A stretch of 7,935 bases of DNA from Lysobacterales bacterium. GTDB lineage: Bacteria > Pseudomonadota > Gammaproteobacteria > Xanthomonadales > Rhodanobacteraceae. Shown here in pieces: positions 1 through 7,712 of this stretch. Positions within the stretch are counted from its first letter, which is position 1. Each line of letters starts with the position of its first letter. Where the stretch lies: positions 1 to 7,935 of the forward strand of contig JAAFHE010000147.1 of NCBI GenBank assembly GCA_013298265.1, given 5' to 3'. The notes below the pieces were generated by a model. It ran no database searches. It was not told where the DNA came from and saw only the letters and a program-made list of their open reading frames with translations. A program made the position numbers and the translations under genes.

Positions 1-3000
1 CCGGGGAACGAGGATGCTGTGACGTCGACTAGGACGGTGCAGACCAATACCGAAGTCACCGGAGTCGATGACTTCGGCCGCGTGACGCATGCTCGTCACG
101 ACAACGACCTGAACCCCGACCGCTTCGACGACAACGTCTGCACGCAGACGATCTACGCCACCCCGACGGGAACCGGTGCGCGCATTCTCGACGCGCCCGC
201 GCAAAAACTGCTCAACAACTGCAGTAACCCGTCGGCCTTGCTCTTCAGCGAGACCTACGAGTACGACACGGCTGCCGTCGGCAGCGTATCGAAGGGGTTG
301 CTGACCTCGCGCAGCGTTTCGCGCCTGGACGTCCTCAGCGGCGATCCGGTCGACCCAGCCCGATCCACGATTCGCCTCTTCGATGCCGTCTACGATACGG
401 CCACCGGCAATCCGGTCCGCGTTACCAGGACGCGCGAAGACGGTGCGACGGCAACGACGTCGACGAGCTACGACCCGTTTGGCCTGGTCCCGGTAAGCAT
501 GCAGACGATGGCGACCAACGCCGACGGCAGCGCCGTACCCACGCAAACGGTGACCGCCACGATCGATCCGTTCAGGCTCAACATGCTGGACACAACGGAT
601 GCGAATGGCACGAAGACAGGCGAGACCTACGATGGTTTCGGCCGCCCGGTGCTGTCCACCCTGACGCCACCAGGCGGCACGCCAGGTGTCCTCTCACGCA
701 CGAACTATCTGGGCTTCGCGCTCGGGCAGACGGGCGGCCGGCGAGTCGAGATCACCGTGTTCACCGACCCGGTCCCGGTCGGGTCTGCCGCGACCGCTGC
801 CGGCCGCAAGGGCACGGTCTTCCTCGACCGCCTTGGGCGCCCGGCGCGTACCGAAATCGCGCTTGGTGCCGACTACGCCGGCAAGACGCTGGTGTCCGAC
901 CGGCGCACCTACGATTCCTATGGGCGCGTGCTGTTCGAGGCCGATCCGTTCGAGGCTGGCCAGGCAGGCGATCCCTACGGCACGACCTATCACTACAACG
1001 CAGATGGCACGCCGCAATGCACCTACCGGTCCTGGGGCAAGCGTCCCTTCGATCCGGACCTCGGCGGCATCGGTACGAAGACCGATGAGGCAAGCGAATA
1101 CTTCGTCGCCTGCCGCAGCCACACCTTCGTGGCGAACGAGGAAGTGATCGAGACAACGGATGCGGACGCGCGCGCGAGCGGTACGCTGCAGTCGGGCACG
1201 AGGCAAGCGCTCACGCTCAGCGCCATCGGGCGGCCGTTGCGGCAACAGTCGTTCAACGGTGCGGTCGAGCTGGAACGCATGGACTATGCGCACGATGCGC
1301 TGGGCAATCTGACCTATGTGAAGCGCGCGCTGCTCGAAGACAACACATCGCTGACGATGGCGTGGTACTACGATTCGTTGGGCCAGATCACTGGTTCCGA
1401 TGAACCCGGCGTCAGCACCCAGCATCTGAGCTATGACGACTGGGGCGCGGTGACCTCGCGGCGCTGGTGCGACCCGACCGTATCTCCCTGCAGCGATGAT
1501 CCCGCGTCATTGAACCGCGGCACGCATTACCGCTACGACGCGCTCGGCCGGCAGACCCACAGCGAGGACCACACCAACGGCGTCGCGATTCCAGAGACGG
1601 TCAATGACTTCGCCTACGATCAGGGCGTGAACCTCGCAACGCCGCTGGTGACGGCAACCCACGTGCTCGGCCGTCTGTCCAAGGCGACTGCGCCGACCAG
1701 TTCGGTCTCCTACAGTTACGACGCGTTCGGTCGCACCCAGGCGGAAGTGCATACCGATCTCACGCTCCCTGCAGACAGTCCGAACCGGATATTCGTGCAG
1801 AAGAATGACTTCAACAGCGACGGTTCATTGAAAGCGCTGCACCTGCTGCTGCCGGACAACAGCTTCGCCGACGAAAAGGCGGAGTACTCCTACGACTCTG
1901 CCGGGCGCATGCGCAAGATCCGCTATTCCGCCGGCACGCTGGACAAGACCTTGTTCAGCGCCGAAGGCAGCGCGGGCATTGATTTACTTGGCCGTCTTCG
2001 CGAGGCCACGTTCGGACTGAACACCTACCAGGCTGACTATGCCGACGCTGGGCGCCGCCTTATCAGCAGCCTGAAGATCTCGTCCCCGGCGCCGATGGGC
2101 ACATCGCGCGAGATCCGGTTCCCGACGCTCCAGGCTGCCTGGAGTGGCGAGACTATCCGCGGATTTGACGCGGCCGGCCGAGAGCGCGCGCGCCAGGAAT
2201 ACAAGGACGGCGTCGCCTTGCCGTTCGCGATCATGCACAGCTACGACGCGCTGGGCCGCATCGGCACGAGCAACCAGTGGAACGTGGCCACCGGCATGCC
2301 CGTCCCGCAACGGTCGCACACCTACGACTCGCTCGGAAACCTGCAGCAGCAAACCGACATTGCGGGTGCCGGTGCGCGCAGCGTCAACCTGTCTTATGCG
2401 GGTACGGACAAGGACCGGGTCTGTCGCATCGCTTTCAATGCGGCGGAGCCGGGTCAGGGTTGCAATGTAAAATACGACGGTATTGGAAATATTATAGAAA
2501 TGCCGTCACGCGATGGCGGCACGCGCCTGCTGAGCTACCTTCCCAGCGGGCTGACCCGGACGATTGCCCTGGGAAGCAGCCAGGCGACGTTCGACTATGA
2601 CGCCTTCGGTGCGGTGCAGCGGCTGGTGGTGAACAGCGCCACGTCGCCGGATACCCGCCGTGACAAACACTTCGGGGGCCTGATCCGTCAGCGCGAAGAG
2701 CTCGTCAACAATGCCAGGACCCTGGTGATCAATCGCTCCATTCCCGGCCCGATGGGTACATTGGCGACGCGTCACGGTCCTGACCCGGACGCGCCGTGGA
2801 CGTTCGTGTTCGGCGAAACCCGCGGCAACCGCTTCGTCACCGACCACACCGGTGCCTTCGTGCAGGACGTCGACTACCACGCGTTCGGCGAGATCAGGAC
2901 GGCGATGGGCGCGCTGCCCGGATCGCCCAGCTATACCAGCGCCCAATGGAACGGCGGTGACGCGCTGGCCGCGGTGGGCCTGTCCCAGCTCGGAGCGCGC

Positions 3001-3975
3001 ATGTACGACCCGGCCATCGGCCGTTTCCTGAGCCGGGATCCGCTGATCATCCCGCGCACGGCTGCGACCACGAACCCGTATGCGTTCGCCATGAACGATC
3101 CGGTGAACCTGTCCGATCCGACAGGACTGGACCCCGAGAGCGACGATCCCTGGGGCACCCCCACTCCATGGCCATACCCCGGCGGCGGCGGAGGTGGCGG
3201 CGGAAGTGGCGGTGGCGGTGGCGCCGGCCAGTGCGGCGATGGCTGGTGCAATGTCCCCGAGCCCAAAGGCAAGCCCGAAACATCGATCCCTCCGGACGTC
3301 GCGATGATCAAGCGGACAGTGACCAAATACAGTCCCCTGGCCGACGCAGCCATCGCGGTCGCCGAAGCGGGAGACAAGTCATTGAACTACACACCCATCA
3401 TCGGCACCTACCGGTCCTGCGTGGGCGAGGAATATGTGTCGTGCGGGATCGGCGTGGCGACCGACATGATGGGACTGGGGTTCGGAAAAGTTTTCAGCAA
3501 GCTGGCGGTGAAGCCACTCGCTGGAATTGGAGGAACTGCGAGCCGGTTCGTCGGCAAGCAGGTGGGCAAGGTGTGGAAATCCAAACAGCTAGGAGGCGGC
3601 CTGTATGACTGCGTCGCGTCAACCTGTGCGCGAGTCCTGCGCGGCGGTCTCATGACGGCCGACGACGTGCTCGAGGTGGCGGGGATGACCCAACGGCAAC
3701 TCAAGGCGACGAAGGGCCTCACGATGGAGCTCGCGCAACAGCTATTTCAGCGCAATGGCAAGACGCTCGAACTGGTTCGCGGCACCCAGGCGGTGGGGGA
3801 CTACGCCGTGGTGATCTTCAAGAACGGTGTGCGGGAACACATGATCTATGGGCGCAGGACCAGCATCGGGCTCTTCTACTTCGAGGATGCCCAGGTGGGC
3901 ATACGTCTGTTCGCGCCGGAGGCGGTAGGCGCGCGGATGGAATTCTACCGAATACTGGACTATGTAACTCCTTGA
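1..3975 (+). CDS. RHS/YD-repeat polymorphic toxin with papain-like C-terminal domain (5' end outside window)
   Basis: This is the C-terminal part (1318+ residues) of an RHS-family protein, whose repeats form a hollow cocoon around a toxic C-terminal domain. Numbering here starts at the GTG at 19, but the frame is open from base 1 and that GTG has no ribosome site, so the gene begins upstream. YD repeats are visible at about residues 151, 204, 298, 451, 506, 567, 625, 742, 769, 819 and 860 (pattern YDxxGR/N). The RHS-associated core is at about 950-1040, with GARMYDPAIGRFLSRDP and then NPYAFAMNDPVNLSDPTGL. R994, D1007 and D1033 match the residues known for self-cleavage in TcC/RHS proteins. 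A Gly-rich linker follows (1055-1070), then a hydrophobic pretoxin-like segment (about 1085-1190). The last 125 residues have C1198 (YDCVASTC), H1274 (REHMIYG) and D1290/Q1292 (YFEDAQVG), as in papain-fold toxins. The RHS assignment is certain; the protease or deamidase-like toxin role is inferred. The export route (T6SS, Tc-type or other) cannot be told from the part seen. Confidence 0.93.
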   Translation, partial: PGNEDAVTSTRTVQTNTEVTGVDDFGRVTHARHDNDLNPDRFDDNVCTQTIYATPTGTGARILDAPAQKLLNNCSNPSALLFSETYEYDTAAVGSVSKGLLTSRSVSRLDVLSGDPVDPARSTIRLFDAVYDTATGNPVRVTRTREDGATATTSTSYDPFGLVPVSMQTMATNADGSAVPTQTVTATIDPFRLNMLDTTDANGTKTGETYDGFGRPVLSTLTPPGGTPGVLSRTNYLGFALGQTGGRRVEITVFTDPVPVGSAATAAGRKGTVFLDRLGRPARTEIALGADYAGKTLVSDRRTYDSYGRVLFEADPFEAGQAGDPYGTTYHYNADGTPQCTYRSWGKRPFDPDLGGIGTKTDEASEYFVACRSHTFVANEEVIETTDADARASGTLQSGTRQALTLSAIGRPLRQQSFNGAVELERMDYAHDALGNLTYVKRALLEDNTSLTMAWYYDSLGQITGSDEPGVSTQHLSYDDWGAVTSRRWCDPTVSPCSDDPASLNRGTHYRYDALGRQTHSEDHTNGVAIPETVNDFAYDQGVNLATPLVTATHVLGRLSKATAPTSSVSYSYDAFGRTQAEVHTDLTLPADSPNRIFVQKNDFNSDGSLKALHLLLPDNSFADEKAEYSYDSAGRMRKIRYSAGTLDKTLFSAEGSAGIDLLGRLREATFGLNTYQADYADAGRRLISSLKISSPAPMGTSREIRFPTLQAAWSGETIRGFDAAGRERARQEYKDGVALPFAIMHSYDALGRIGTSNQWNVATGMPVPQRSHTYDSLGNLQQQTDIAGAGARSVNLSYAGTDKDRVCRIAFNAAEPGQGCNVKYDGIGNIIEMPSRDGGTRLLSYLPSGLTRTIALGSSQATFDYDAFGAVQRLVVNSATSPDTRRDKHFGGLIRQREELVNNARTLVINRSIPGPMGTLATRHGPDPDAPWTFVFGETRGNRFVTDHTGAFVQDVDYHAFGEIRTAMGALPGSPSYTSAQWNGGDALAAVGLSQLGARMYDPAIGRFLSRDPLIIPRTAATTNPYAFAMNDPVNLSDPTGLDPESDDPWGTPTPWPYPGGGGGGGGSGGGGGAGQCGDGWCNVPEPKGKPETSIPPDVAMIKRTVTKYSPLADAAIAVAEAGDKSLNYTPIIGTYRSCVGEEYVSCGIGVATDMMGLGFGKVFSKLAVKPLAGIGGTASRFVGKQVGKVWKSKQLGGGLYDCVASTCARVLRGGLMTADDVLEVAGMTQRQLKATKGLTMELAQQLFQRNGKTLELVRGTQAVGDYAVVIFKNGVREHMIYGRRTSIGLFYFEDAQVGIRLFAPEAVGARMEFYRILDYVTP

Positions 3976-3984
3976 GCCGACCCC

Positions 3985-4016
3985 GTTGCCGGGCGGATGC
4001 GCTGCCGCCCGGCATC
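3985..4016 (+). terminator. Strong GC hairpin after RHS stop, possible terminator
   Basis: The arms TGCCGGGCGG (3987-3996) and CCGCCCGGCA (4005-4014) are perfect complements around an 8-base loop. A T-T mismatch and one or two further pairs lie outside them. The hairpin begins 11 bases after the RHS stop codon, where a terminator is expected. It is not followed by a T run: the next bases are TCGTGGCTG. It may therefore act as a Rho-dependent 3' end or an RNA-stabilising structure rather than a classic intrinsic terminator. Confidence 0.5.
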
Positions 4017-4053
4017 GTGGCTGATCCTCCCTTTGCAGAGTAGCCAGTATTTT

Positions 4054-4088
4054 TTGGAAAACGTGGTTGCGCCGAAGTTCGGTAAAAT
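4054..4088 (+). promoter_or_regulatory. Weak candidate promoter for the sigma-kinase unit
   Basis: An AT-rich patch contains TTGGAAAAC (4054-4062), and TAAAAT lies at 4083-4088. TAAAAT is a fair -10 box, but TTGGAA lies 23 bases upstream, too far for a housekeeping sigma-70 promoter, and no good -35 sits at 16-18 bases. GGAAAAC loosely resembles the GGAAC-type -35 used by ECF sigma factors, which would fit autoregulation, but no clear ECF -10 follows. Any transcript starting near 4095 would carry a leader of roughly 180 bases before the ATG at 4275. Confidence 0.2.
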
Positions 4089-4274
4089 GAGGCGCTTCTG
4101 TTGGCGCATGGTTCGCGAAACTAGGAACTTGTGAGTAAGGGCGCCCGAGCGGCGAGATCTCCTTGCCTCGGCGCAGGCGCGAAACGCAGCCGGCCCAGGC
4201 GGCACCTTTGCCAAAACACGCCACTTGGCGCCGTTGTGTTGCATGCGTTTCCCGAGCTGTGCGAGCCTCGCTGC

Positions 4275-4838
4275 ATGCTCAGCGAAACCTCATCGGATGC
4301 CACGGCGGGGGCCGGCGCGATGCCGGCCCCGGCGCACGAAAACGGCGATTTTCAACACGTATACAATCAGCTAAAGCGCGTCGCGAGCCGGCAGATCTCG
4401 CGGGATCGCGATGTCACCCTGAACACCACGGAGCTCGTGCATGAGGTCTACGAGCGCCTAACCCGGCAGGAACTGCTCGCCGTTGGCGGGCCGCGCAATT
4501 TCCTTGCCTATGCGGCGAGCGCGATGCGCAACATCCTCATCGACCGCGCGCGTCACCGGTTGAGCCAGAAGTCCGGCGGTGACTGGGTGCGGGTCACACT
4601 CTCCGAGCACCGGGACGCCGCGGCCTACGAACTGGCGACGGACTTTATCGCGCTCAATGACGCGCTCGACAAGCTGTGCACCGAGGACCAGCGCGCGGCC
4701 AAGGTCGTCGAGCTGCGCTACTTCGCGGGTCTGTCGATGGAACAGATCGCCGACGTCATGAGCGTCGATCGCAGGACGGTCACGAGGGACTGGTCTTTCG
4801 CCCGCGCTTTTCTGCACGCTGAACTGGTCGAGGCTTGA
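4275..4838 (+). CDS. ECF RNA polymerase sigma factor of the kinase-linked type (PF07638-like, ECF43-like)
   Basis: This 187-residue protein should direct RNA polymerase to a specific set of promoters. Region 2 spans about residues 30-100: LNTTELVHEVYERL (49-62), then RNFLAYAASAMRNILIDRAR (from 74) and a QKSGGDWVRVTL stretch typical of the PF07638 family. Region 4 covers about 125-187 with VVELRYFAGLSMEQIADVM and a helix-turn-helix at about 152-180. The acidic DAED motif of ordinary ECF factors is replaced by N50-T51-T52-E53. In ECF43 members such as EcfP this loss makes activity depend on Thr phosphorylation by a partner kinase. The ATG at 4275 gives the usual family length. A GTG at 4131 (preceded by AGGA) and an ATG at 4320 (after a G-rich run) are alternatives; the extra residues from 4131 look non-coding. 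The kinase gene follows after about 54 bases, so the two are probably co-transcribed. No anti-sigma gene is visible. Confidence 0.92.
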   Translation: MLSETSSDATAGAGAMPAPAHENGDFQHVYNQLKRVASRQISRDRDVTLNTTELVHEVYERLTRQELLAVGGPRNFLAYAASAMRNILIDRARHRLSQKSGGDWVRVTLSEHRDAAAYELATDFIALNDALDKLCTEDQRAAKVVELRYFAGLSMEQIADVMSVDRRTVTRDWSFARAFLHAELVEA

Positions 4839-4892
4839 CACGTCTGCCGCCCGCTCGTCTTGCGCAGCAGCCGTGATCGCGGACGGTTGATC

Positions 4893-7712
4893 GTGTCCGC
4901 CGACCATTCTTCCATGCGTGCGCTGTTCGAGGAGGCACTCACCGTGCCTGCTGCGTCCCGTGCTGCCTACCTGGTTGGACGCTGTGCCGATCCGGTGGTT
5001 CGCGGACATGTCGAGCGCCTGCTCGTGGCGCACAGCGACGAGGGCGGGGTCCTGCACATACCTGTATCGGCTATCGCCGAGAAGCTGGCGCTGCAGTCGG
5101 CGCCGATGGATGTGCTCGACTGGGTGGGGCGTGAGATCGGCGGTGTCCGACTCATCGATCTGCTTGGCCAAGGGGGCTCGGCGGTCGTGTTTCGTGGCGA
5201 GAAGGTACAGCACGGAGTAACCCAGATTGTGGCGGTCAAGTTGTTCCGCCAGGTGCTGCTGACCGATGCCGAAGTGCGCCGCTTTCGACGGGAACGCGCG
5301 GCGATGGCACAACTGGCACATCCGAATATCGCTCGCCTCATCGATGGCGGTATTACCGTATCGAGCATGCCGTATATCGTGCTCGAGTTCGTCGACGGCC
5401 TGAGCATCACCGACCATGCGCGCGAGGCGCGACTGCCAGTGCGCGACCGCCTGCAGATGTTCATCGACGTATGCCGCGCTGTGGACGCGGCGCATCGCGC
5501 GCTGATCGTGCATCGCGACATCAAGCCATCGAACGTGCTGGTCGGGCGCGACGGCTGCGTGAAGCTGCTGGATTTCGGCATCGCGAAATTTCTCAACGCG
5601 GAAGACGACGTCACGGAAGCGGGCCACTGTCCGCTCACTCCAGCCTACGCGGCGCCCGAGCAGTTCCACGGCGGCGCCATCACGACTGCGACTGATGTCT
5701 ATTCGCTCGGGGTCCTGCTCGGCGAACTGTTGACCGGACAGCGTCCGGCCGCCGCCACGCGGTACGCGCCGGGCGCGATGTTCGGCCAGGCCCGCGGCCC
5801 CGCGGCACTGCCGGCGGCAGCGCAACGCGCACGGCAGTCGCCGCGCGGCGATCTCGACAACATCATCGTCAAGGCGCTGTCGGCGGAGGTTGAATCACGC
5901 TATGCGTCGGCCGGCGCGCTTGCGGACGATCTCCTCCGATTCCTCGAATCCAGGCCTGTGCTCGCGCATCCGCCCTCGCGCCGATATCGGATGCGCAAGT
6001 TCTATGCGCGCCATCGCCTCGTCGTCGGCATTTCCGCGTCACTTTGCTTTCTGATCGTTAGCGCGGTCGCAGCGGCGCTGTGGCAGGCGCGGGTTGCCAC
6101 GGCACAGTCGGCGCTTGCTCGTACGGAAGCAGCGCAGTCGCAGGCGACGCGCGATTTCATGGTCGGCATTTTTCGGATGGCCGAGCCTGCGGGTGCGCGC
6201 GCGACGCCGGCGACGGTGATCGACGTCACCGAGGCGGCGCTGGGGCGCCTCGACACTGATCCGCAGATGAACCCGCGCGTTCGTCTCGACCTGAAGACTC
6301 AGCTAGGTGCCGTACTGCGCGGGCAGAGCAGGATGGCGCGTGCAACCACGGTTGCGCGGCAGGCCTACGAGGAAGGTTCTCGTGTGTTCGGGCGTGCCGA
6401 TGCACTGGTCGTCGATGCTGGCCTGGAACTCGTCAGGACGCTGATCATCGCGGACGACTATGCCCAAGCGCATGCCGTGCTGGCGGCAATGGAGCCTGAC
6501 GTCCGCATGCATGACGGCGACCGCAGCGTTGAGTACGAGGTGCTTGCCAGCAAGGTCGCTGCGACGCTCGGGAATGCCACCGAGGCGCTGGCGCATCTCG
6601 CGCGGGGGACTGCGTCCTGCGACGAGCGATGCAGCGCCGGAACCCGCTTCAATCTGCTGGTCGCCGAGGGCAATACCAACGGCGTGTTCCAGCGGGACGA
6701 GGCATCCGCGGCGGCCTGGGAAAAAGCGGTCGCGCTGGCCAGGACCACGAATGGTCCGGTGCACGCTACCGTCGCGACGGCATTGAACGGGCTCGCGGGT
6801 ACTTATCGACGACTGGGGCGTTTCGACGATGCCAGGCGCGCCATCCTGGAAGTCATCGACATTGACGATCGCATACAGGTCCCCGCGATGCACTGGCAAC
6901 GGGCGTTGCATTGGAATCAGCTAGGCAATGTATACTTTTCGCTCGGAGACTATGAGGCCGCCCTCGACGCGCTTCAGCGCGCGCTGTTGATCGCGCGGAC
7001 GGTCAACGGTGAGGACGAGGGGCTTGCGACCGACATTCACAGCATCGGCGTCGTCTTCGGAAAGCTCGGCCAGCTCGATCAGGCCGTGGAACATCTGAGG
7101 GACGCTCTCCGGCGAAGAACGGAATTTTCCGGCGCGCACGGCCGCGACGCTGCATTTTCGCGATTGAGCCTGGCTCATATGCTCGCGTTGAAGGGGGAGT
7201 TCGGCGAAGCCATGCCGCTGTTCGCCGAGGCTGTCGGCGACCTCGCCGCTGCTGGTGAGGGATCGCAGGGATGGCTGTTCGGCGCGCTGAGAACCCAGGG
7301 CAGGGCTCTGCTATGGACTGGCAAGCCGGCGCAGGCGCTTGCCGTCATCGATGAGGCGCTCGCGATTGCTGACCGCTTTCCCGGCGCATCGACTGAGCCG
7401 GGAGTTCTGGCGGCGCAAGTGACGCGAGGCGTTGCGCTGATGCGAATGGGCCGGAACGAGGAAGCCGCGCTGGACCTGCAGCAGGCGGTGCAGCGCCTGC
7501 AGGAGCTGGACGCGGAATACCACAGCCAGGCTTATGCCAGCCTGGCGCTCGGCCTCATCGCCGCGCAGGGCAAGCGGTGCGAGGTTGCTAGGCAGCATCT
7601 CGCGCAGGGAAGATCTGCACTGGCGCGCGAGCCTTTCACCTATTCCTATCTGGCGGACAGCGAGTCGGCGTTGGAGGCAGCGGTACGCGCGGCCTGCGAT
7701 CTGCGGATCTGA
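4893..7712 (+). CDS. Transmembrane Ser/Thr protein kinase with C-terminal TPR-like sensor region
   Basis: This 939-residue Hanks-type kinase probably phosphorylates the sigma factor encoded just upstream. A short N-terminal segment (FEEALTVPAASRAAYL) is typical of this family. The kinase domain spans about 86-350: glycine loop GQGGSAVVFRG (from 92), Lys116 in VAVKLF, Glu134, HRDIKPSN with Asp209, DFG with Asp227, and APE ending at Glu256. All key residues are intact, so it should be active. One membrane helix (about 376-397, LVVGISASLCFLIVSAVAAA) follows a basic stretch. The remaining 540 residues are helical and TPR-like, clearest at about 630-660, 672-705 and 720-750, and should lie outside the cytoplasm. 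C576 and C580 (CDERC), C896 and C935 could form disulfides there. The GTG at 4893 is preferred because GGACGG lies 6 bases upstream; the TTG at 4860 and ATG at 4914 lack a good ribosome site. The signal sensed is unknown. Confidence 0.93.
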   Translation: MSADHSSMRALFEEALTVPAASRAAYLVGRCADPVVRGHVERLLVAHSDEGGVLHIPVSAIAEKLALQSAPMDVLDWVGREIGGVRLIDLLGQGGSAVVFRGEKVQHGVTQIVAVKLFRQVLLTDAEVRRFRRERAAMAQLAHPNIARLIDGGITVSSMPYIVLEFVDGLSITDHAREARLPVRDRLQMFIDVCRAVDAAHRALIVHRDIKPSNVLVGRDGCVKLLDFGIAKFLNAEDDVTEAGHCPLTPAYAAPEQFHGGAITTATDVYSLGVLLGELLTGQRPAAATRYAPGAMFGQARGPAALPAAAQRARQSPRGDLDNIIVKALSAEVESRYASAGALADDLLRFLESRPVLAHPPSRRYRMRKFYARHRLVVGISASLCFLIVSAVAAALWQARVATAQSALARTEAAQSQATRDFMVGIFRMAEPAGARATPATVIDVTEAALGRLDTDPQMNPRVRLDLKTQLGAVLRGQSRMARATTVARQAYEEGSRVFGRADALVVDAGLELVRTLIIADDYAQAHAVLAAMEPDVRMHDGDRSVEYEVLASKVAATLGNATEALAHLARGTASCDERCSAGTRFNLLVAEGNTNGVFQRDEASAAAWEKAVALARTTNGPVHATVATALNGLAGTYRRLGRFDDARRAILEVIDIDDRIQVPAMHWQRALHWNQLGNVYFSLGDYEAALDALQRALLIARTVNGEDEGLATDIHSIGVVFGKLGQLDQAVEHLRDALRRRTEFSGAHGRDAAFSRLSLAHMLALKGEFGEAMPLFAEAVGDLAAAGEGSQGWLFGALRTQGRALLWTGKPAQALAVIDEALAIADRFPGASTEPGVLAAQVTRGVALMRMGRNEEAALDLQQAVQRLQELDAEYHSQAYASLALGLIAAQGKRCEVARQHLAQGRSALAREPFTYSYLADSESALEAAVRAACDLRI

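Larger units (their letters stand above)
3976..4274. other. Non-coding spacer between RHS gene and ECF sigma gene
   Basis: This stretch holds no convincing gene. It starts with a GC hairpin close to the RHS stop codon. A short AT-rich run around 4047-4062 and a TAAAAT at 4083-4088 follow; these are the only promoter-like bases in otherwise GC-rich DNA. From 4131 a frame is open into the sigma gene (GTG at 4131), but the 48 codons before the ATG at 4275 encode an Arg- and Pro-rich string with no resemblance to sigma factors. I therefore treat it as untranslated leader. No open frame on either strand here looks like an immunity protein for the upstream RHS toxin. Confidence 0.6.

Noticed and set aside
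19..21. GTG at 19 as the true start of the RHS gene
   Set aside because: The frame is open to base 1, there is no ribosome site, and an RHS protein would have a longer N-terminal part; the gene is cut by the window edge.
3182..3236. GC-rich simple repeat as a separate DNA element
   Set aside because: It encodes the Gly-rich linker between RHS core and toxin in frame, so it is explained by the protein.
3960..4303. Minus-strand open frames between the RHS and sigma genes as an immunity gene
   Set aside because: They overlap the ends of one or both neighbours, have no good ribosome site that I can see, and their products are basic strings without a folded-protein pattern.
4458..5825. Long open frame on the minus strand (455 codons) opposite the sigma and kinase genes
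   Set aside because: It overlaps two clear genes on the other strand, its product is Arg- and His-rich without recognisable motifs, and it is explained by the GC-rich codon use of the real genes.
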